The notes: a model not told the origin generated them from the letters alone. A stretch of DNA of 64,000 bases from CAZLAK01 sp964557545 (GCA_964557545.1 CAZLAK010000008.1:1-64000); one strand, 5' to 3'. Shown: positions 41,967 to 51,003, numbered from the stretch's first letter. Made by a program: numbers and translations.

Positions 41967-43238
41967 TTATTTTGCACCCAAAACCGCCGCTGTAGCCGGC
42001 GCCAGCACCCCTCTTTTTTTATCGAAAGCCGCTCCAGCTACAGCCGCCGCCTTTCTTTTCCGCTGGCGGCGCCGCACAAAAGCCGCCATTCGTCTCAGCG
42101 CCTCAGTTAAGTCCTGCACGGAAGCCGCATAAGAACAGCGCACGTAACCCTCTCCCTGCTCGCCAAAGGCACTGCCGGGAACCACGGCTACTTTTTCCTC
42201 CAGGAGGAGGTGGTGGGCAAACTCTTCGGAAGAAAGGCCGGTCAGCGTTATGTCGGGAAAGGCGTAAAAGGCGCCGCGCGGCTCAAAGCAGGGCAGGCCC
42301 ATCTCGCGGAAAGCCTCTAAAAGGAGGCGGCGCCGGTAGTTGTACTGCTCTACCATTTTCTCTACGCTGCCCCGGCCGTTGCGCAGGGCTTCTAAGGCTG
42401 CCATCTGGGCGGTCACGGGTGCACAGAGCATGGTGTACTGGTGAATCTTGGTCATAGCCGCAATAAATTCGGCGTTGGCCGCGGCATAACCAATCCGCCA
42501 GCCGGTCATGGCGTAAGCCTTGGAAAAGCCGTTTAACAAGATGGTGCGCTCGCGCATGCCGGGCAGGGAGGGAACGCACGTATGCTCGCCAACGTAAGTA
42601 AGGCGGCTGTAAATTTCGTCAGAAATGACGATGAGGTCATAATTGACCGCCACTTCTGCCACTTCCCAAAGCCGCTCGCGGTCCATGGTAGCCCCGGTGG
42701 GGTTGTTGGGGTAAGAGAGGACAAGGGCTTTGGTATGCGGCGTTATGGCTTTTTCCACCATTTCGGCCGTTACCTGAAAGCCGTTTTCCACGGAAGTTTT
42801 TAAAAAGACCGGCCGGGCCCCGGCCAGGATAGCCGTAGGGGCGTAGGAAACGTAAGAAGGCTCGGGTATTAAGATCTCGTCCCCGGGACACAGGACGGCC
42901 CGCATGGCCAGATCCAGACCCTCGCTCACCCCAACTGTGATCAGGATTTCTTCACGGGGGTCGTACTCCACACCGTAGGTCTCCGCCAGGTGGCGGGCTA
43001 CCTCCTGCCGCAGTTCTAAAAGCCCCCTGTTGGATGTGTACATGGTGTAACCTTTTTCTAAGGAATAAATGCAGGCTTCCCTTATGTGCCAGGGGGTAAC
43101 GAAGTCCGGCTCGCCCACACCCAGGGAAATGACCCCTTTCATTTCGGCAGCCAGGTCAAAAAACCGCCTGATCCCCGAAAAGGGGATCTCCAAAACCGCC
43201 GGATTGATTTTCTGGCGCCACCTGCTCTCTTCCCTCAT
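41967..43238 (-). CDS. PLP-dependent aminotransferase, class I/II
   Basis: 423 residues, fold type I: SLGVGEPDFVTPWHIREA at the start, YTMYTSNRGLLELRQEVARHL, LSYPNNPTGATMDRE, DEIYSRLTY and the PLP lysine in NGFSKAYAMTGWRIGYAAAN. The family includes aspartate, alanine and aromatic aminotransferases; the residues visible do not fix the substrate. A C-terminal basic and Ala-rich tail (RRRQRKRKAAAVAGAAFDKKRG) of about 35 residues is longer than usual. ATG start overlaps the Lrp stop by four bases. Behind a T-box leader and before iorAB, it may make the 2-oxoacid for that enzyme or make alanine. Confidence 0.9.
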   Translation of the reverse strand: MREESRWRQKINPAVLEIPFSGIRRFFDLAAEMKGVISLGVGEPDFVTPWHIREACIYSLEKGYTMYTSNRGLLELRQEVARHLAETYGVEYDPREEILITVGVSEGLDLAMRAVLCPGDEILIPEPSYVSYAPTAILAGARPVFLKTSVENGFQVTAEMVEKAITPHTKALVLSYPNNPTGATMDRERLWEVAEVAVNYDLIVISDEIYSRLTYVGEHTCVPSLPGMRERTILLNGFSKAYAMTGWRIGYAAANAEFIAAMTKIHQYTMLCAPVTAQMAALEALRNGRGSVEKMVEQYNYRRRLLLEAFREMGLPCFEPRGAFYAFPDITLTGLSSEEFAHHLLLEEKVAVVPGSAFGEQGEGYVRCSYAASVQDLTEALRRMAAFVRRRQRKRKAAAVAGAAFDKKRGVLAPATAAVLGAK

Positions 43239-43714
43239 GGCGTAATCAAAAGCCTCCTATCTTCCTCGCCGTCTTCAAAAATGGCTCCCTGGTGTTTGTA
43301 AGTCTTCAAAACAAAATGGGTTGTGGTGCTGATGACACCGTCTAAGCAGGCCAGCTTTTGGGCCACAAAATTGGCTACTTCTTTTAGCGTCCTGCCTTCG
43401 GCAATAACGGCCAAGTCGTAAGCCCCTGACATTAAGCGCACAGTCTTTACCTCGGGAAAGCGGGAGATGCGCTCGGCCACAGCGTCAAAGCCCACATCCC
43501 GCTGGGGGCTGATCTTAACCTCGATTAAAGCGGATACCTTGTCGCTGCCGGCTTTATCCCAGTTAACGAGAGTAAAATAGCCCAAAATAATTTTTTTCTC
43601 TTCCAGTTCGGCTATTTTAGCGGCCACTTCCTCCTCGCTCATGCCGAGCATGGCCGCTATTTGCGCGGGTGTGAGTCTGGCATCTTCCTCTAAAAGCTCC
43701 AGGATCTCCTTCAA
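43235..43714 (-). CDS. Lrp/AsnC-family transcriptional regulator
   Basis: 159 residues: an N-terminal winged helix (KEILELLEEDARLTPAQIAAMLGMSEEEVAAKIAELEEKKIILGY) and a C-terminal RAM ligand-binding domain (ALIEVKISPQRDVGFDAVAERISRFPEVKTVRLMSGAYDLAVIAEG, LDGVISTTTHFVLKTYK). Lrp-family proteins sense amino acids as octamers. TTG 43714 has GGGAGGG seven bases upstream; the ORF opens at 43753 without a site. Translationally coupled to the aminotransferase and preceded by a T-box leader, so it may sense the same amino acid. Confidence 0.92.
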   Translation of the reverse strand: MKEILELLEEDARLTPAQIAAMLGMSEEEVAAKIAELEEKKIILGYFTLVNWDKAGSDKVSALIEVKISPQRDVGFDAVAERISRFPEVKTVRLMSGAYDLAVIAEGRTLKEVANFVAQKLACLDGVISTTTHFVLKTYKHQGAIFEDGEEDRRLLITP

Positions 43715-43755
43715 TACTTTCCCTCCCAACAATAAAAACTTGAACCAAAACAAAT

Positions 43756-43790
43756 TTAAAACCCCGCCCCCACATAAAGGGACGGGGTGT
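43756..43790 (-). terminator. T-box terminator
   Basis: Hairpin ACCCCGTCCC with GGGCGGGGT on the minus strand, followed by TTTAAATTTG. Its 5' arm lies immediately after the T-box GGTACCGCGGGC sequence, as expected for the mutually exclusive antiterminator. Confidence 0.8.
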
Positions 43791-44053
43791 TTGCCCGCGG
43801 TACCACCCTAATTGACCGCCGCACGCCTAAAACTAAAAGCGGCAGACCTCTTTTGAGCCCTTAACGGGGGCCAGCCGGCATATTCTTACTCTCCTCTTGC
43901 CTTGCCTTGAGGATTTCGGAACGCGACATCCGGGGCGGCCCAGGCGCTTTCCCCGGCCGGGCTCTCACCCTCCCCGGCTCGCTTGGCGGTTGCCAGCGCC
44001 CTTCTTCCCCTTCACAGTCTTTCCCGGTGGTAGCTTTAAAATGCGTGTAAACG
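43756..44053 (-). promoter_or_regulatory. T-box leader upstream of the Lrp-aminotransferase genes
   Basis: The minus strand contains the T-box sequence AGGGTGGTACCGCGGGC (around 43795-43812), a stem I with GTGAAGGGGA kink-turn-like bases, the distal loop GGGTGAGAGCCC and an AGCGAG bulge. The terminator ACCCCGTCCC...GGGCGGGGTTTT (43756-43790) follows. In a hand fold the specifier loop reads TGG-GCC-G between helices AGCGCC and CCCC. The standard position (triplet before a purine) gives GCC, alanine; a shift would give TGG, tryptophan. Uncharged tRNA would relieve termination. Confidence 0.88.
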
Positions 44054-44059
44054 TAAGAA

Positions 44060-44088
44060 ATTATAGCACGGTGTAAACCCGCCGTCAA
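44060..44088 (-). promoter_or_regulatory. Promoter of the T-box transcript
   Basis: Minus-strand TTGACG (plus CGTCAA at 44083-44088) and TATAAT (plus ATTATA at 44060-44065) separated by exactly 17 bases, a near-consensus sigma-A promoter. Predicted start near 44053. Confidence 0.8.
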
Positions 44089-44184
44089 CTGTAATTATTT
44101 TGCATTTTTTTGTCAGGTCAAAGGAATTTTAAGCGGCCAGGTTTAATAATTAAAATACGCAACTAAAACCGGAGGTGTTCCTTT

Positions 44185-44928
44185 ATGAAAGTAATCTTTC
44201 ACGAGGATTACAAAGCGGTATACGACTGCGACCCGGCAGCAGCCAGAGGCAGGATGGAGTGCATTGTTGAAGAACTAGAGGGCCAGTACGAATTCGTCGA
44301 GCCGCAGCCCGCCAGTGAAGAAGATATCCTCCTGGTGCACGACAAAAGGCACTTGGACTCAGTAAAGGGCAAGCCGCTCATCTACCGCACGGCCCTCCTG
44401 GCCGCCGGCGGGGCCATTGCAGCGGCCGAAATCGCAGCGGCCGGCGAAATGGCCTTTGCCCTCATAAGGCCGCCTGGGCACCACGCCAGCCGCAGCTCGT
44501 GCTGGGGTTTTTGCTGGTTCAACAACATCGCCATCGGCGTAGAAAAACTGCGGCGCCAGGGCAAAGTACAAAAGGCGCTGATCGTGGACTTCGACCTCCA
44601 CTTCGGCGACGGCACAAACAATATTTTTGCCGGCGTGCCCGAAGTGTTCTACTACCACCTAAACGGCCTGGAGGGTTTAAAAAAGTGCCTTTCGGAAAAG
44701 ACAGAAGTCGATTTGTTAGCCGTGTCGGCGGGCTTTGACCGGCACCTTATGGACTGGGGCATGGAACTCTCCACCGAAGACTATACTGCCATTGGCGAAA
44801 TGCTGGCCGAGCACGCCCGGCGCTACTGCCGCGGGAGGCTGTTTGCCGTGCTGGAAGGGGGCTACAACCACCAGGTGCTCGGGAAAAACGTTAAGGCCTT
44901 TCTCGAAGGCTTGGAGCAGAAAAGATAA
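44185..44928 (+). CDS. Histone-deacetylase-family (acetoin-utilisation AcuC-like) hydrolase
   Basis: Zinc-dependent deacetylase superfamily. 247 residues, shorter than AcuC (~380): FHEDYKAVYDCDPAAARGRME, VHDKRHLDSVKG, RPPGHHASRSSCWGFCWFNNIAIG (catalytic His pair), IVDFDLHFGDGTNNIF (zinc Asp/His), LAVSAGFDRHLMDWG and AVLEGGYNHQVLGKNV. The substrate is unknown (acetylated proteins, polyamines or acetoin metabolism). Start ATG 44185 with GGAGGTG upstream. It is one of only two plus-strand genes, and its 3' end overlaps the convergent symporter gene by 38 bases. Confidence 0.92.
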   Translation: MKVIFHEDYKAVYDCDPAAARGRMECIVEELEGQYEFVEPQPASEEDILLVHDKRHLDSVKGKPLIYRTALLAAGGAIAAAEIAAAGEMAFALIRPPGHHASRSSCWGFCWFNNIAIGVEKLRRQGKVQKALIVDFDLHFGDGTNNIFAGVPEVFYYHLNGLEGLKKCLSEKTEVDLLAVSAGFDRHLMDWGMELSTEDYTAIGEMLAEHARRYCRGRLFAVLEGGYNHQVLGKNVKAFLEGLEQKR

Positions 44929-46270
44929 AAAGGGCTGTTGCCGAAAATAAGAGACCAACGTATAGCGGGTCAATAGCTCCGGGTGCAAAAAAAATCCAAA
45001 GCAAGGACAAGAGGGGCGCCAACGAAACGGCTGCCAGCCCGGCCCGGGGAGAAAGGCTTCTCGGGAAAAAAACCGCCCCCATAAGGGGCAGGAAGACAGT
45101 CACCCCGCGCAAGGCCATGGAGAGAAAAGCCCACTTAAGGATCATGGTGTGCATGTTGGCAAGGACAAAAGCAAAGCTTGCCACACCCACCAAGAGGACC
45201 ATTAACCTGGATACCAGCAGCATTTCTCTGTCACCCGCCTGCGGACGCAGGCGGCCGTAAATATCCTGGGCCAGAACCGTTCCCACCCCAAGACTTAAAG
45301 AGGCCCCCGACAAAAATAGGGAAACCAGCAATGTGGCCAGCGCCGCCCCACCTACCCAGGGGTTTAAATAGTTAACTATAAAGACGGGAAGGGCAGCAGC
45401 CGGGTTTATGTCCGGGTGGGCGGTCCGCACGTACATGCCTACTGAAACACAGGCAAGTCCTAAAAGCGGCATGAGTGCGCCGGCCCATAACAGCCCGCAC
45501 CTGGCCGCCTTGACGTCTTTGGCGGCAAATACGGGCTGCAGGTAGGTCTGGGTAGAAACAAAGCCCACAATAACCGAAAAACCTTTGGCCAGTTCGCTTT
45601 GCGGGTTATTTGACAACAATGAGAGCCATCCCGGCTCCGGGGCTGTCAGCAAAAGGCCATTCCAGCCGCCGAACAGCTTAAAATTCAAAAAACCCGCGGC
45701 AGAGAGCACCGTGCACAGCAGCATAAGTTTTAGAAAACCGGTTATGCTCGACCCCCAAAAACCGCCAAAGACGACGTAGGTGGTGAGGATAAAAGTAAAA
45801 AATAAGGCGGCCTTTTGGGGCGTCACCGGCAGGAGGCTGGTAATGATGGGAACGGCCGACAAGCACTGGGCAGCAATTTGAATAAACATGCCCAGCGACG
45901 TATATAAAGCCACCCACGGACGCACAGCATCTCCGTAAGCACCGGCCAAAAACTGGGGTACGGTGTCCACACTGCGCTCTTTTAAACGGCCGGCCAAAAA
46001 GAGGGCCATTAAGAGGCAGGCCAGCCCGCCGCCCAAGGTAAACCAGGCGGCGCTCAACCCCTGCCGGTAGGCCAGCTGCGCTGTCCCCACAGTGGAAGTC
46101 CCTCCGATAAAAGAACCGGCCAGGGAACTGGCAATTAGCAGTGCCCCCATTTGCCGCCCGCCTACAGAAAAGTCAGCTGTGCTCTTAACAAAACGCGCCG
46201 ACCAAACGCCGGCTAAAGAAACAGCAGCCAAAGTGGCGGCCATACTGATATAGTGGGCAGTAGTGATCAT
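44891..46270 (-). CDS. Sodium:solute symporter family protein
   Basis: 459 residues with about 12-13 predicted helices. SSF signatures: SARFVKSTADFSVGGRQMGALLIASSLAGSFIGGTSTVGTAQLAYRQGLSAAW (first helices with the Na+ site), GAYGDAVRPWVALYTSLGMF, and VSLFLSGASLSLGVGTVLAQDIYGRL late in the protein. The family takes up sugars, amino acids, pantothenate or carboxylates; the substrate cannot be assigned. Single gene, reading convergently with the deacetylase. Confidence 0.9.
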   Translation of the reverse strand: MITTAHYISMAATLAAVSLAGVWSARFVKSTADFSVGGRQMGALLIASSLAGSFIGGTSTVGTAQLAYRQGLSAAWFTLGGGLACLLMALFLAGRLKERSVDTVPQFLAGAYGDAVRPWVALYTSLGMFIQIAAQCLSAVPIITSLLPVTPQKAALFFTFILTTYVVFGGFWGSSITGFLKLMLLCTVLSAAGFLNFKLFGGWNGLLLTAPEPGWLSLLSNNPQSELAKGFSVIVGFVSTQTYLQPVFAAKDVKAARCGLLWAGALMPLLGLACVSVGMYVRTAHPDINPAAALPVFIVNYLNPWVGGAALATLLVSLFLSGASLSLGVGTVLAQDIYGRLRPQAGDREMLLVSRLMVLLVGVASFAFVLANMHTMILKWAFLSMALRGVTVFLPLMGAVFFPRSLSPRAGLAAVSLAPLLSLLWIFFAPGAIDPLYVGLLFSATALFIFSAPSLRERP

Positions 46271-46299
46271 GGTAAAATTATATCACAAACGGTTAAAAC

Positions 46300-47667
46300 T
46301 TACATAGTCAAAGTGCCTCCGGGGGTTTCGATTAATTTAAGGATTACTTCCTCCCGCCCGTCTAGAGCGTTTACGTAAATGAGAAAGCTTTCTTCACCGA
46401 GCTTGCCTAAAAATTCGTAAGTCAGCTTTTCCACACCAGGCGTAACCGGCACCAGCGCCAGCCGGCCGCCGGACAAGTTAAGCCGCGGGTTTAACGAGCG
46501 TGCCGCCTGTTCGGCAGTAATGGCTGGCTCCGGCAGCTTTCGCTGACAGTGAGACATCAGGTAACCGCTGGCTTCTAACCCGCCTATGCTTCCGTCATCT
46601 AAATTGACAGTTACTTTTACCAGGTCGGGATAGAGAGTAACGCCGTCCTGCAAGGGAGCAAAATTGAAGGTGACAGCATTGCCTTGAATTTGGTAGTAAG
46701 TTGACCGCACATCTCCAAAGCCCCTCTCCCGCAAAAAATTAACTGCTCTGTTGCGGGCCTCGTCTACTCCTAAAGCACACGGACCGGCCGGCTCTCTGCC
46801 CAACATCCACACCACCATGCCTCCCCGCCGGGAGATGTCCAACACGGTGCGCTCCGTACCCGCCTCGCCCTGCCCGGCGACTTCCACCCGGTAAGACGGT
46901 ATCCTGCCCTCTTCCACCGGTGAAACCTTTTCTGCCGTGTAATTAAGACCGGGTTTTTTCTCAATAAAAGAAAGGGCTAAATCGCGCGCCTTATCCGGCC
47001 CAATTTCAGGTTTTCCAAGCGTGGCGCGGGGCTCGGCACCTTCTAAGTGCTCCGAAAAAGGTCCGTCGTAAATGAGGGTAGGTGTGTTTTTCAGACGCTG
47101 GTCCAAGAGTTTAAAATCGGTTACAGCTGAGTTTTCCGTTGGATTTTGCCAATTTTTTTGCAACTGGCGCACCATTTCGTGAAAGTAAAAATTATTTTCG
47201 GCCACCTTGTAACTCATTCCCTGAAGCTCGCGGTTTAAATTTACACACTGTACGTACAGTTCATTCAGCGTTTCCCAGTGGCGGGTGCCAATAGAACGGC
47301 CTTCACCGACCTGCCTGGCCAGGCTTTCCGCGTAACCGCCCAGCTGGCTTAAGAATTTCGCCGTACGCCCGGTCAAAACATCTTGAACCGGCAGCTGGCC
47401 CAAATTGGCTTGGGCAAAAGCAGCCTGCTGGCGGATTTCCCTAAACAAGTCGGCACACAGGCGCGGGTCAGAAACTACCAGGCTTTTAGAGAGCAAGACC
47501 TCAAGATTCTGCACCTGGGCACACATTTCAAAAAAGGCCCTCTGATAAGAGTTGCTCAAATAATTCTCCAGCTGGCGGTTAGCCTCCCGCTGGCTGTACC
47601 CCCAAAAACCAAACGCTGCCATCGTAATAAAACCTAGCACTGTCGGCAGAATCCAGCCCCTTTTCAA
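46300..47667 (-). CDS. ypeB: Spore germination protein YpeB
   Basis: Needed for SleB stability and localisation in the spore; inhibits SleB in dormancy in characterised species. About 455 residues: an N-terminal membrane anchor (WILPTVLGFITMAAFGFWGY), a long helical region and three PepSY-like repeats in the C-terminal half (GPDKARDLALSFI, GVDEARNRAVNFLRERGF, TAEQAARSLNPRL). TTG 47667 has AAGGGGG upstream; the ORF opens at TTG 47691. It follows sleB by about 60-85 bases, the usual sleB-ypeB pair. Confidence 0.93.
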   Translation of the reverse strand: MKRGWILPTVLGFITMAAFGFWGYSQREANRQLENYLSNSYQRAFFEMCAQVQNLEVLLSKSLVVSDPRLCADLFREIRQQAAFAQANLGQLPVQDVLTGRTAKFLSQLGGYAESLARQVGEGRSIGTRHWETLNELYVQCVNLNRELQGMSYKVAENNFYFHEMVRQLQKNWQNPTENSAVTDFKLLDQRLKNTPTLIYDGPFSEHLEGAEPRATLGKPEIGPDKARDLALSFIEKKPGLNYTAEKVSPVEEGRIPSYRVEVAGQGEAGTERTVLDISRRGGMVVWMLGREPAGPCALGVDEARNRAVNFLRERGFGDVRSTYYQIQGNAVTFNFAPLQDGVTLYPDLVKVTVNLDDGSIGGLEASGYLMSHCQRKLPEPAITAEQAARSLNPRLNLSGGRLALVPVTPGVEKLTYEFLGKLGEESFLIYVNALDGREEVILKLIETPGGTLTM

Positions 47668-47751
47668 AAAAATGCCCCCTTTTTTTAGCAAAAACTACCC
47701 TTTAAACCATGAAGCATTTAACATGTCAAAGCAAAACCAACGGACAAGCAT

Positions 47752-48468
47752 TTAACGGGCAAATACGTGGTTGCCAATCTGCGTGATAACCCTCCTAGTC
47801 CAAACCCAGGGGTTAACCGGCTTGGCCGGATTCCAGAAAAACAGCGCACCGCCGGTCGGATCGTAACCGCTCATGGCCATCTGGGCCGCCTGGAGGGATT
47901 CCTGGCTCACCGGCCGGTTAGCCTGACCGTTTTGAACGGATTCAAAAGCACCCCCCTGAAAGATGACACCGCTTAACGTGTGGGGGAAAGAGGCGCTCTT
48001 TACCCTGTTCATAATTACTGCCCCGACGGCAATTTTTCCTAAAAGCGGCTCATCAGCAGCCTCACCCTCAATTACCCTGGCCAAAAGCATTATGTCTCCC
48101 CTGTCGGTGGCTGCCCCGCGCGACACGGCTGGTAAGTCCACGTAAGAATCCATACCCAGAGCCTCCCTGGTAGCCTTGCCCACCACCCCGTCGGGGAAGA
48201 GGCCGTTCTTGCGCTGGAAGTCTTGGACGGCCCGGAACGTCTGGTACCCGTAAATACCGTCTAGGGGACCGGTGTAGTACCCCCACTGGCTGAGCTTTTG
48301 CTGCACGGCCAGCACATCTTCACCCGCCGTGCCCCAGTAGAGAACCCCCTGGGCCAGAGCGCGGCCGGCAAGGGCCAGAACAGCCGGCGTCAAAAACAGC
48401 AGAATAAAGATATGGCAACGGTCAAAGAAGGCACGCCTTGCCAAATTTTTTAATCCCAACTCTAACAC
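47752..48468 (-). CDS. sleB: Spore cortex-lytic enzyme SleB
   Basis: Lytic transglycosylase that degrades spore cortex peptidoglycan at muramic-delta-lactam during germination. 238 residues: a signal peptide (hydrophobic 20-38), a PG_binding_1 domain (GEDVLAVQQKLSQWGYYTGPLDGIYGYQTFRAVQDFQRKNGL) and a catalytic hydrolase_2 domain (LLARVIEGEAADEPLLGKIAVGAVIMNRVKSASFPHTLSGVIFQ, catalytic Glu in EGEA). Upstream and coupled to ypeB. With ypeB it shows that the organism forms spores. Confidence 0.95.
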   Translation of the reverse strand: MLELGLKNLARRAFFDRCHIFILLFLTPAVLALAGRALAQGVLYWGTAGEDVLAVQQKLSQWGYYTGPLDGIYGYQTFRAVQDFQRKNGLFPDGVVGKATREALGMDSYVDLPAVSRGAATDRGDIMLLARVIEGEAADEPLLGKIAVGAVIMNRVKSASFPHTLSGVIFQGGAFESVQNGQANRPVSQESLQAAQMAMSGYDPTGGALFFWNPAKPVNPWVWTRRVITQIGNHVFAR

Positions 48469-48540
48469 CTCCTGGCAATCCTGTTATATTGTTTCCGCCT
48501 GCCACCTGTTTTTATGTAAGGGCTTGCCTTGCAAACAACA

Positions 48541-48575
48541 GCCCAAAAAATAAACCGGGCCCAAGCCCGGCTCGT
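48541..48575 (-). terminator. Terminator after the chemotaxis receptor pair
   Basis: Minus-strand CCGGGC/GCCCGG (48566-48571 with 48556-48561), then TTTATTTTTT. On the plus strand the same hairpin is followed by CTCGTTTGTTTT, so it may work both ways. Confidence 0.75.
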
Positions 48576-48601
48576 TTGTTTTGATTATTTATTTAATTTA
48601 G

Positions 48602-49723
48602 TTATTTTATTTTAAACACCTTTACTGTCCTCTTAATTCTATTGGCCAGTTCAGGCAGTTCTTTGGCCACCGCCGCCGTTTTCGTCGTGGAAGCGGCAGT
48701 TTGCTGGGTAACGGCGGCCACCGATTCGGCTGCCCCCAGGAGTTCACTGCTCACGGCAGCCTGCTGCTCTGCCAGCCCAGCCAGCTCTTTAACACGGTTT
48801 AGTATTTCACCGGCCAGTTCCTGGATGGAACGGAACGAGCCAGCTGCCTTGCCGGCCAGCTGTACTCCGGCCTGTACCGTTTCCACCGAGGCAGCCGTCT
48901 CCTGCTGGATAGAACTGACCAACTGGCCTATCTCTTTGGCCGCATTGCTGGAATTTTCAGCCAGTAGGCGCACTTCCTCTGCTACCACGGCAAACCCCCG
49001 CCCTTGCTCGCCGGCGCGCGCCGCTTCTATAGCAGCGTTTAAAGCCAGGAGATTGGTCTGGGAGGCAATGTCGTCAATAACGGCCACTATCTGCCCAATG
49101 CGCAAAGAGCTGTCTTTTAGTTCAGAAATCCGCTTGCCGATCAGGTCCATGCCGGCTACAGCCTTCTCCAGCGTTTCAACACCGAGGCGGGCCGCCCGGT
49201 CGGTTTCAGCGGCCACCTGCACAGCGCTTTCCGCTTCACCGGCCGCCCGCTTGGCCGATGCGGCAATTTCCTCCATAGACTTAACCATCTCCTGCACGCG
49301 GCTCGCTTGCTCGTTCAAGCCCCTCTCAATCTGGGAAGCGCTTTCATTAATGTGTTCGGCTGCCCGGTCGAGCACCTGAACATTATCGAGCGAGCGGGAA
49401 AAGTAGGCGATCATGCCCTTGCAGATCTTCTCTAAATTAACCCCCAGTTCACTAAACTCCCCCAGTGCCTTCCGGTCAGCAGCGAGGGTAAGGTCACCCG
49501 CCACAATTTGGTCGGAGTAACTGATTAGACCTTCAATGGCCTTAGAAAGAGGGGCAGTAAGCGAGTAAAAGACCAGCACCCCCAAAACCGCACCAACTAT
49601 CACCCCTCCGGCCACGCACAGGGGCGAACTGCGGTCCAGCACGTAGCCGGCCAAAGCAAAAGCGCAAATCACTATAGCGGCAATGAGGGCGCAGAGGACG
49701 AAATAAGCGGCTGCCCTTTTCAA
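48602..49723 (-). CDS. Methyl-accepting chemotaxis protein (downstream paralogue)
   Basis: 373 residues: two closely spaced N-terminal membrane helices (about 8-28 and 35-55) with almost no external loop, a HAMP-like stretch (APLSKAIEGLISYSDQIVAGDLTL) and the conserved signalling hairpin IDDIASQTNLLALNAAIEAARAGEQGRGFAVVAEEVRLLAENS. Lacking an external sensor domain, it likely senses membrane or cytoplasmic signals. TTG 49723 starts directly after the stop of its upstream paralogue. Confidence 0.93.
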   Translation of the reverse strand: MKRAAAYFVLCALIAAIVICAFALAGYVLDRSSPLCVAGGVIVGAVLGVLVFYSLTAPLSKAIEGLISYSDQIVAGDLTLAADRKALGEFSELGVNLEKICKGMIAYFSRSLDNVQVLDRAAEHINESASQIERGLNEQASRVQEMVKSMEEIAASAKRAAGEAESAVQVAAETDRAARLGVETLEKAVAGMDLIGKRISELKDSSLRIGQIVAVIDDIASQTNLLALNAAIEAARAGEQGRGFAVVAEEVRLLAENSSNAAKEIGQLVSSIQQETAASVETVQAGVQLAGKAAGSFRSIQELAGEILNRVKELAGLAEQQAAVSSELLGAAESVAAVTQQTAASTTKTAAVAKELPELANRIKRTVKVFKIK

Positions 49724-50887
49724 TTACTTCCCCCTCCCTTCGGCAAGCCCTGCTTGAAACGATTTTTTTACCAGTTCAGCGTCTTCTTTGAGTCTGTCGG
49801 CAATGGTCGCCAGTTCCTGGGCGGCTGCCGCCGTCTCCTGGGTGCTGGCCGCCGCCTCCTGGGTTACCGAGGCAATGGTTTCGGCTACCTCCACCATTGA
49901 ACTGGTAGACTCCGCTTCGCGGCGCGAATCCGCGGCTATGCGCTCCATAACGGCCTGGGCTTGCTGAACCATACCGGCAATTTCGTTAAACTGCCTGTCC
50001 GCTTCTTTGGTTAACTGGACCCCCTGCTTGACCGCTGCCGCCGCCGCGCCGGTGGCCTCGACAATTCCCCGGATTATTACGGTGATCTCGCTGGCAGCCT
50101 CAGCCGACGATTCGGCCAGCTGCCGCACTTCGCCGGCCACCACACCAAAGCCCTTTCCCTGATCGCCCGCCCTGGCCGCCTCGATGGCAGCGTTCAAGGC
50201 CAAAAGATTGGTCTGCGCGGCAATGCCGTCTATAACTTCTACGATCTGGCCTATCTTGCCGGACATCTGCCGGAGTTCCTCAATGTGCTTGTCGATTTGG
50301 TCCATGCAGCCGGTAAATTCCTCCAACGCAGCTGAGCCCGTCCGGGCTGTTTCCATTAACTGGCGGGCTGCCTGGGCTGCCCCTTCGGCCATACCTGCCG
50401 CCCCCTTGGCCGCTGCTGCCAGTTCCTGGATAGAGTTCAACATATCCTGCACGCGCTGGGCCTGCTCCTGGCTGCCCGCACTGACCTGCTCGGTGTTGGC
50501 CGAAATCTTCTGGGCCGCCTCCGCCAGCACCTGGGCCTGCTTTTGGATGTCCAGCGTGTACTTGCCGACCCCCTTGTTCATTTTCTGCACGTTAACAAAA
50601 AGCCTCTTCATGTCATCTTCCCGGCGGATATGCTTGAACTGGTAGTCAAAATTGCCCGCGGCCATGCCGGCTGACCACTCCAGGTACTCCTTTAGCGTGC
50701 GGCCGTAGGAGGCAGCAAAAATACCAATCACAGCTACCATCAATAAAGCGCCGGCAGCAGTGCCGGCGGCCAGCCCCGCCAGTGTCTTCCCCGAAAAATA
50801 CCAGGCGGCCAGCGAAAGCACAGCAAGACAAGCAGCGCCGCCGCCGGCCAAGCCGGTAAGCCTGCTCCTGACGGTTTTCACGGCCAA
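49724..50887 (-). CDS. Methyl-accepting chemotaxis protein (upstream paralogue)
   Basis: 387 residues with the same architecture as its neighbour: two N-terminal helices (about 12-55) without an external sensor domain, a HAMP-like linker (RTLKEYLEWSAGMAAGNFDYQFKHIRREDD), and the signalling tip IDGIAAQTNLLALNAAIEAARAGDQGKGFGVVAGEVRQLAESS. It ends on the base before the next gene, a tandem duplication that has diverged. No che genes are in the window. Confidence 0.93.
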   Translation of the reverse strand: MAVKTVRSRLTGLAGGGAACLAVLSLAAWYFSGKTLAGLAAGTAAGALLMVAVIGIFAASYGRTLKEYLEWSAGMAAGNFDYQFKHIRREDDMKRLFVNVQKMNKGVGKYTLDIQKQAQVLAEAAQKISANTEQVSAGSQEQAQRVQDMLNSIQELAAAAKGAAGMAEGAAQAARQLMETARTGSAALEEFTGCMDQIDKHIEELRQMSGKIGQIVEVIDGIAAQTNLLALNAAIEAARAGDQGKGFGVVAGEVRQLAESSAEAASEITVIIRGIVEATGAAAAAVKQGVQLTKEADRQFNEIAGMVQQAQAVMERIAADSRREAESTSSMVEVAETIASVTQEAAASTQETAAAAQELATIADRLKEDAELVKKSFQAGLAEGRGK

Positions 50888-51003
50888 AACACCCCCTATA
50901 CCAAAAGCTCTTGTAAAATTTTATAGTTAGACGCACTTTTGCCAATTCCTTCGAACCAGTGTTAAAAATCAAAAAATTTTTTATTTTAAATTACTTTAAA
51001 ATA

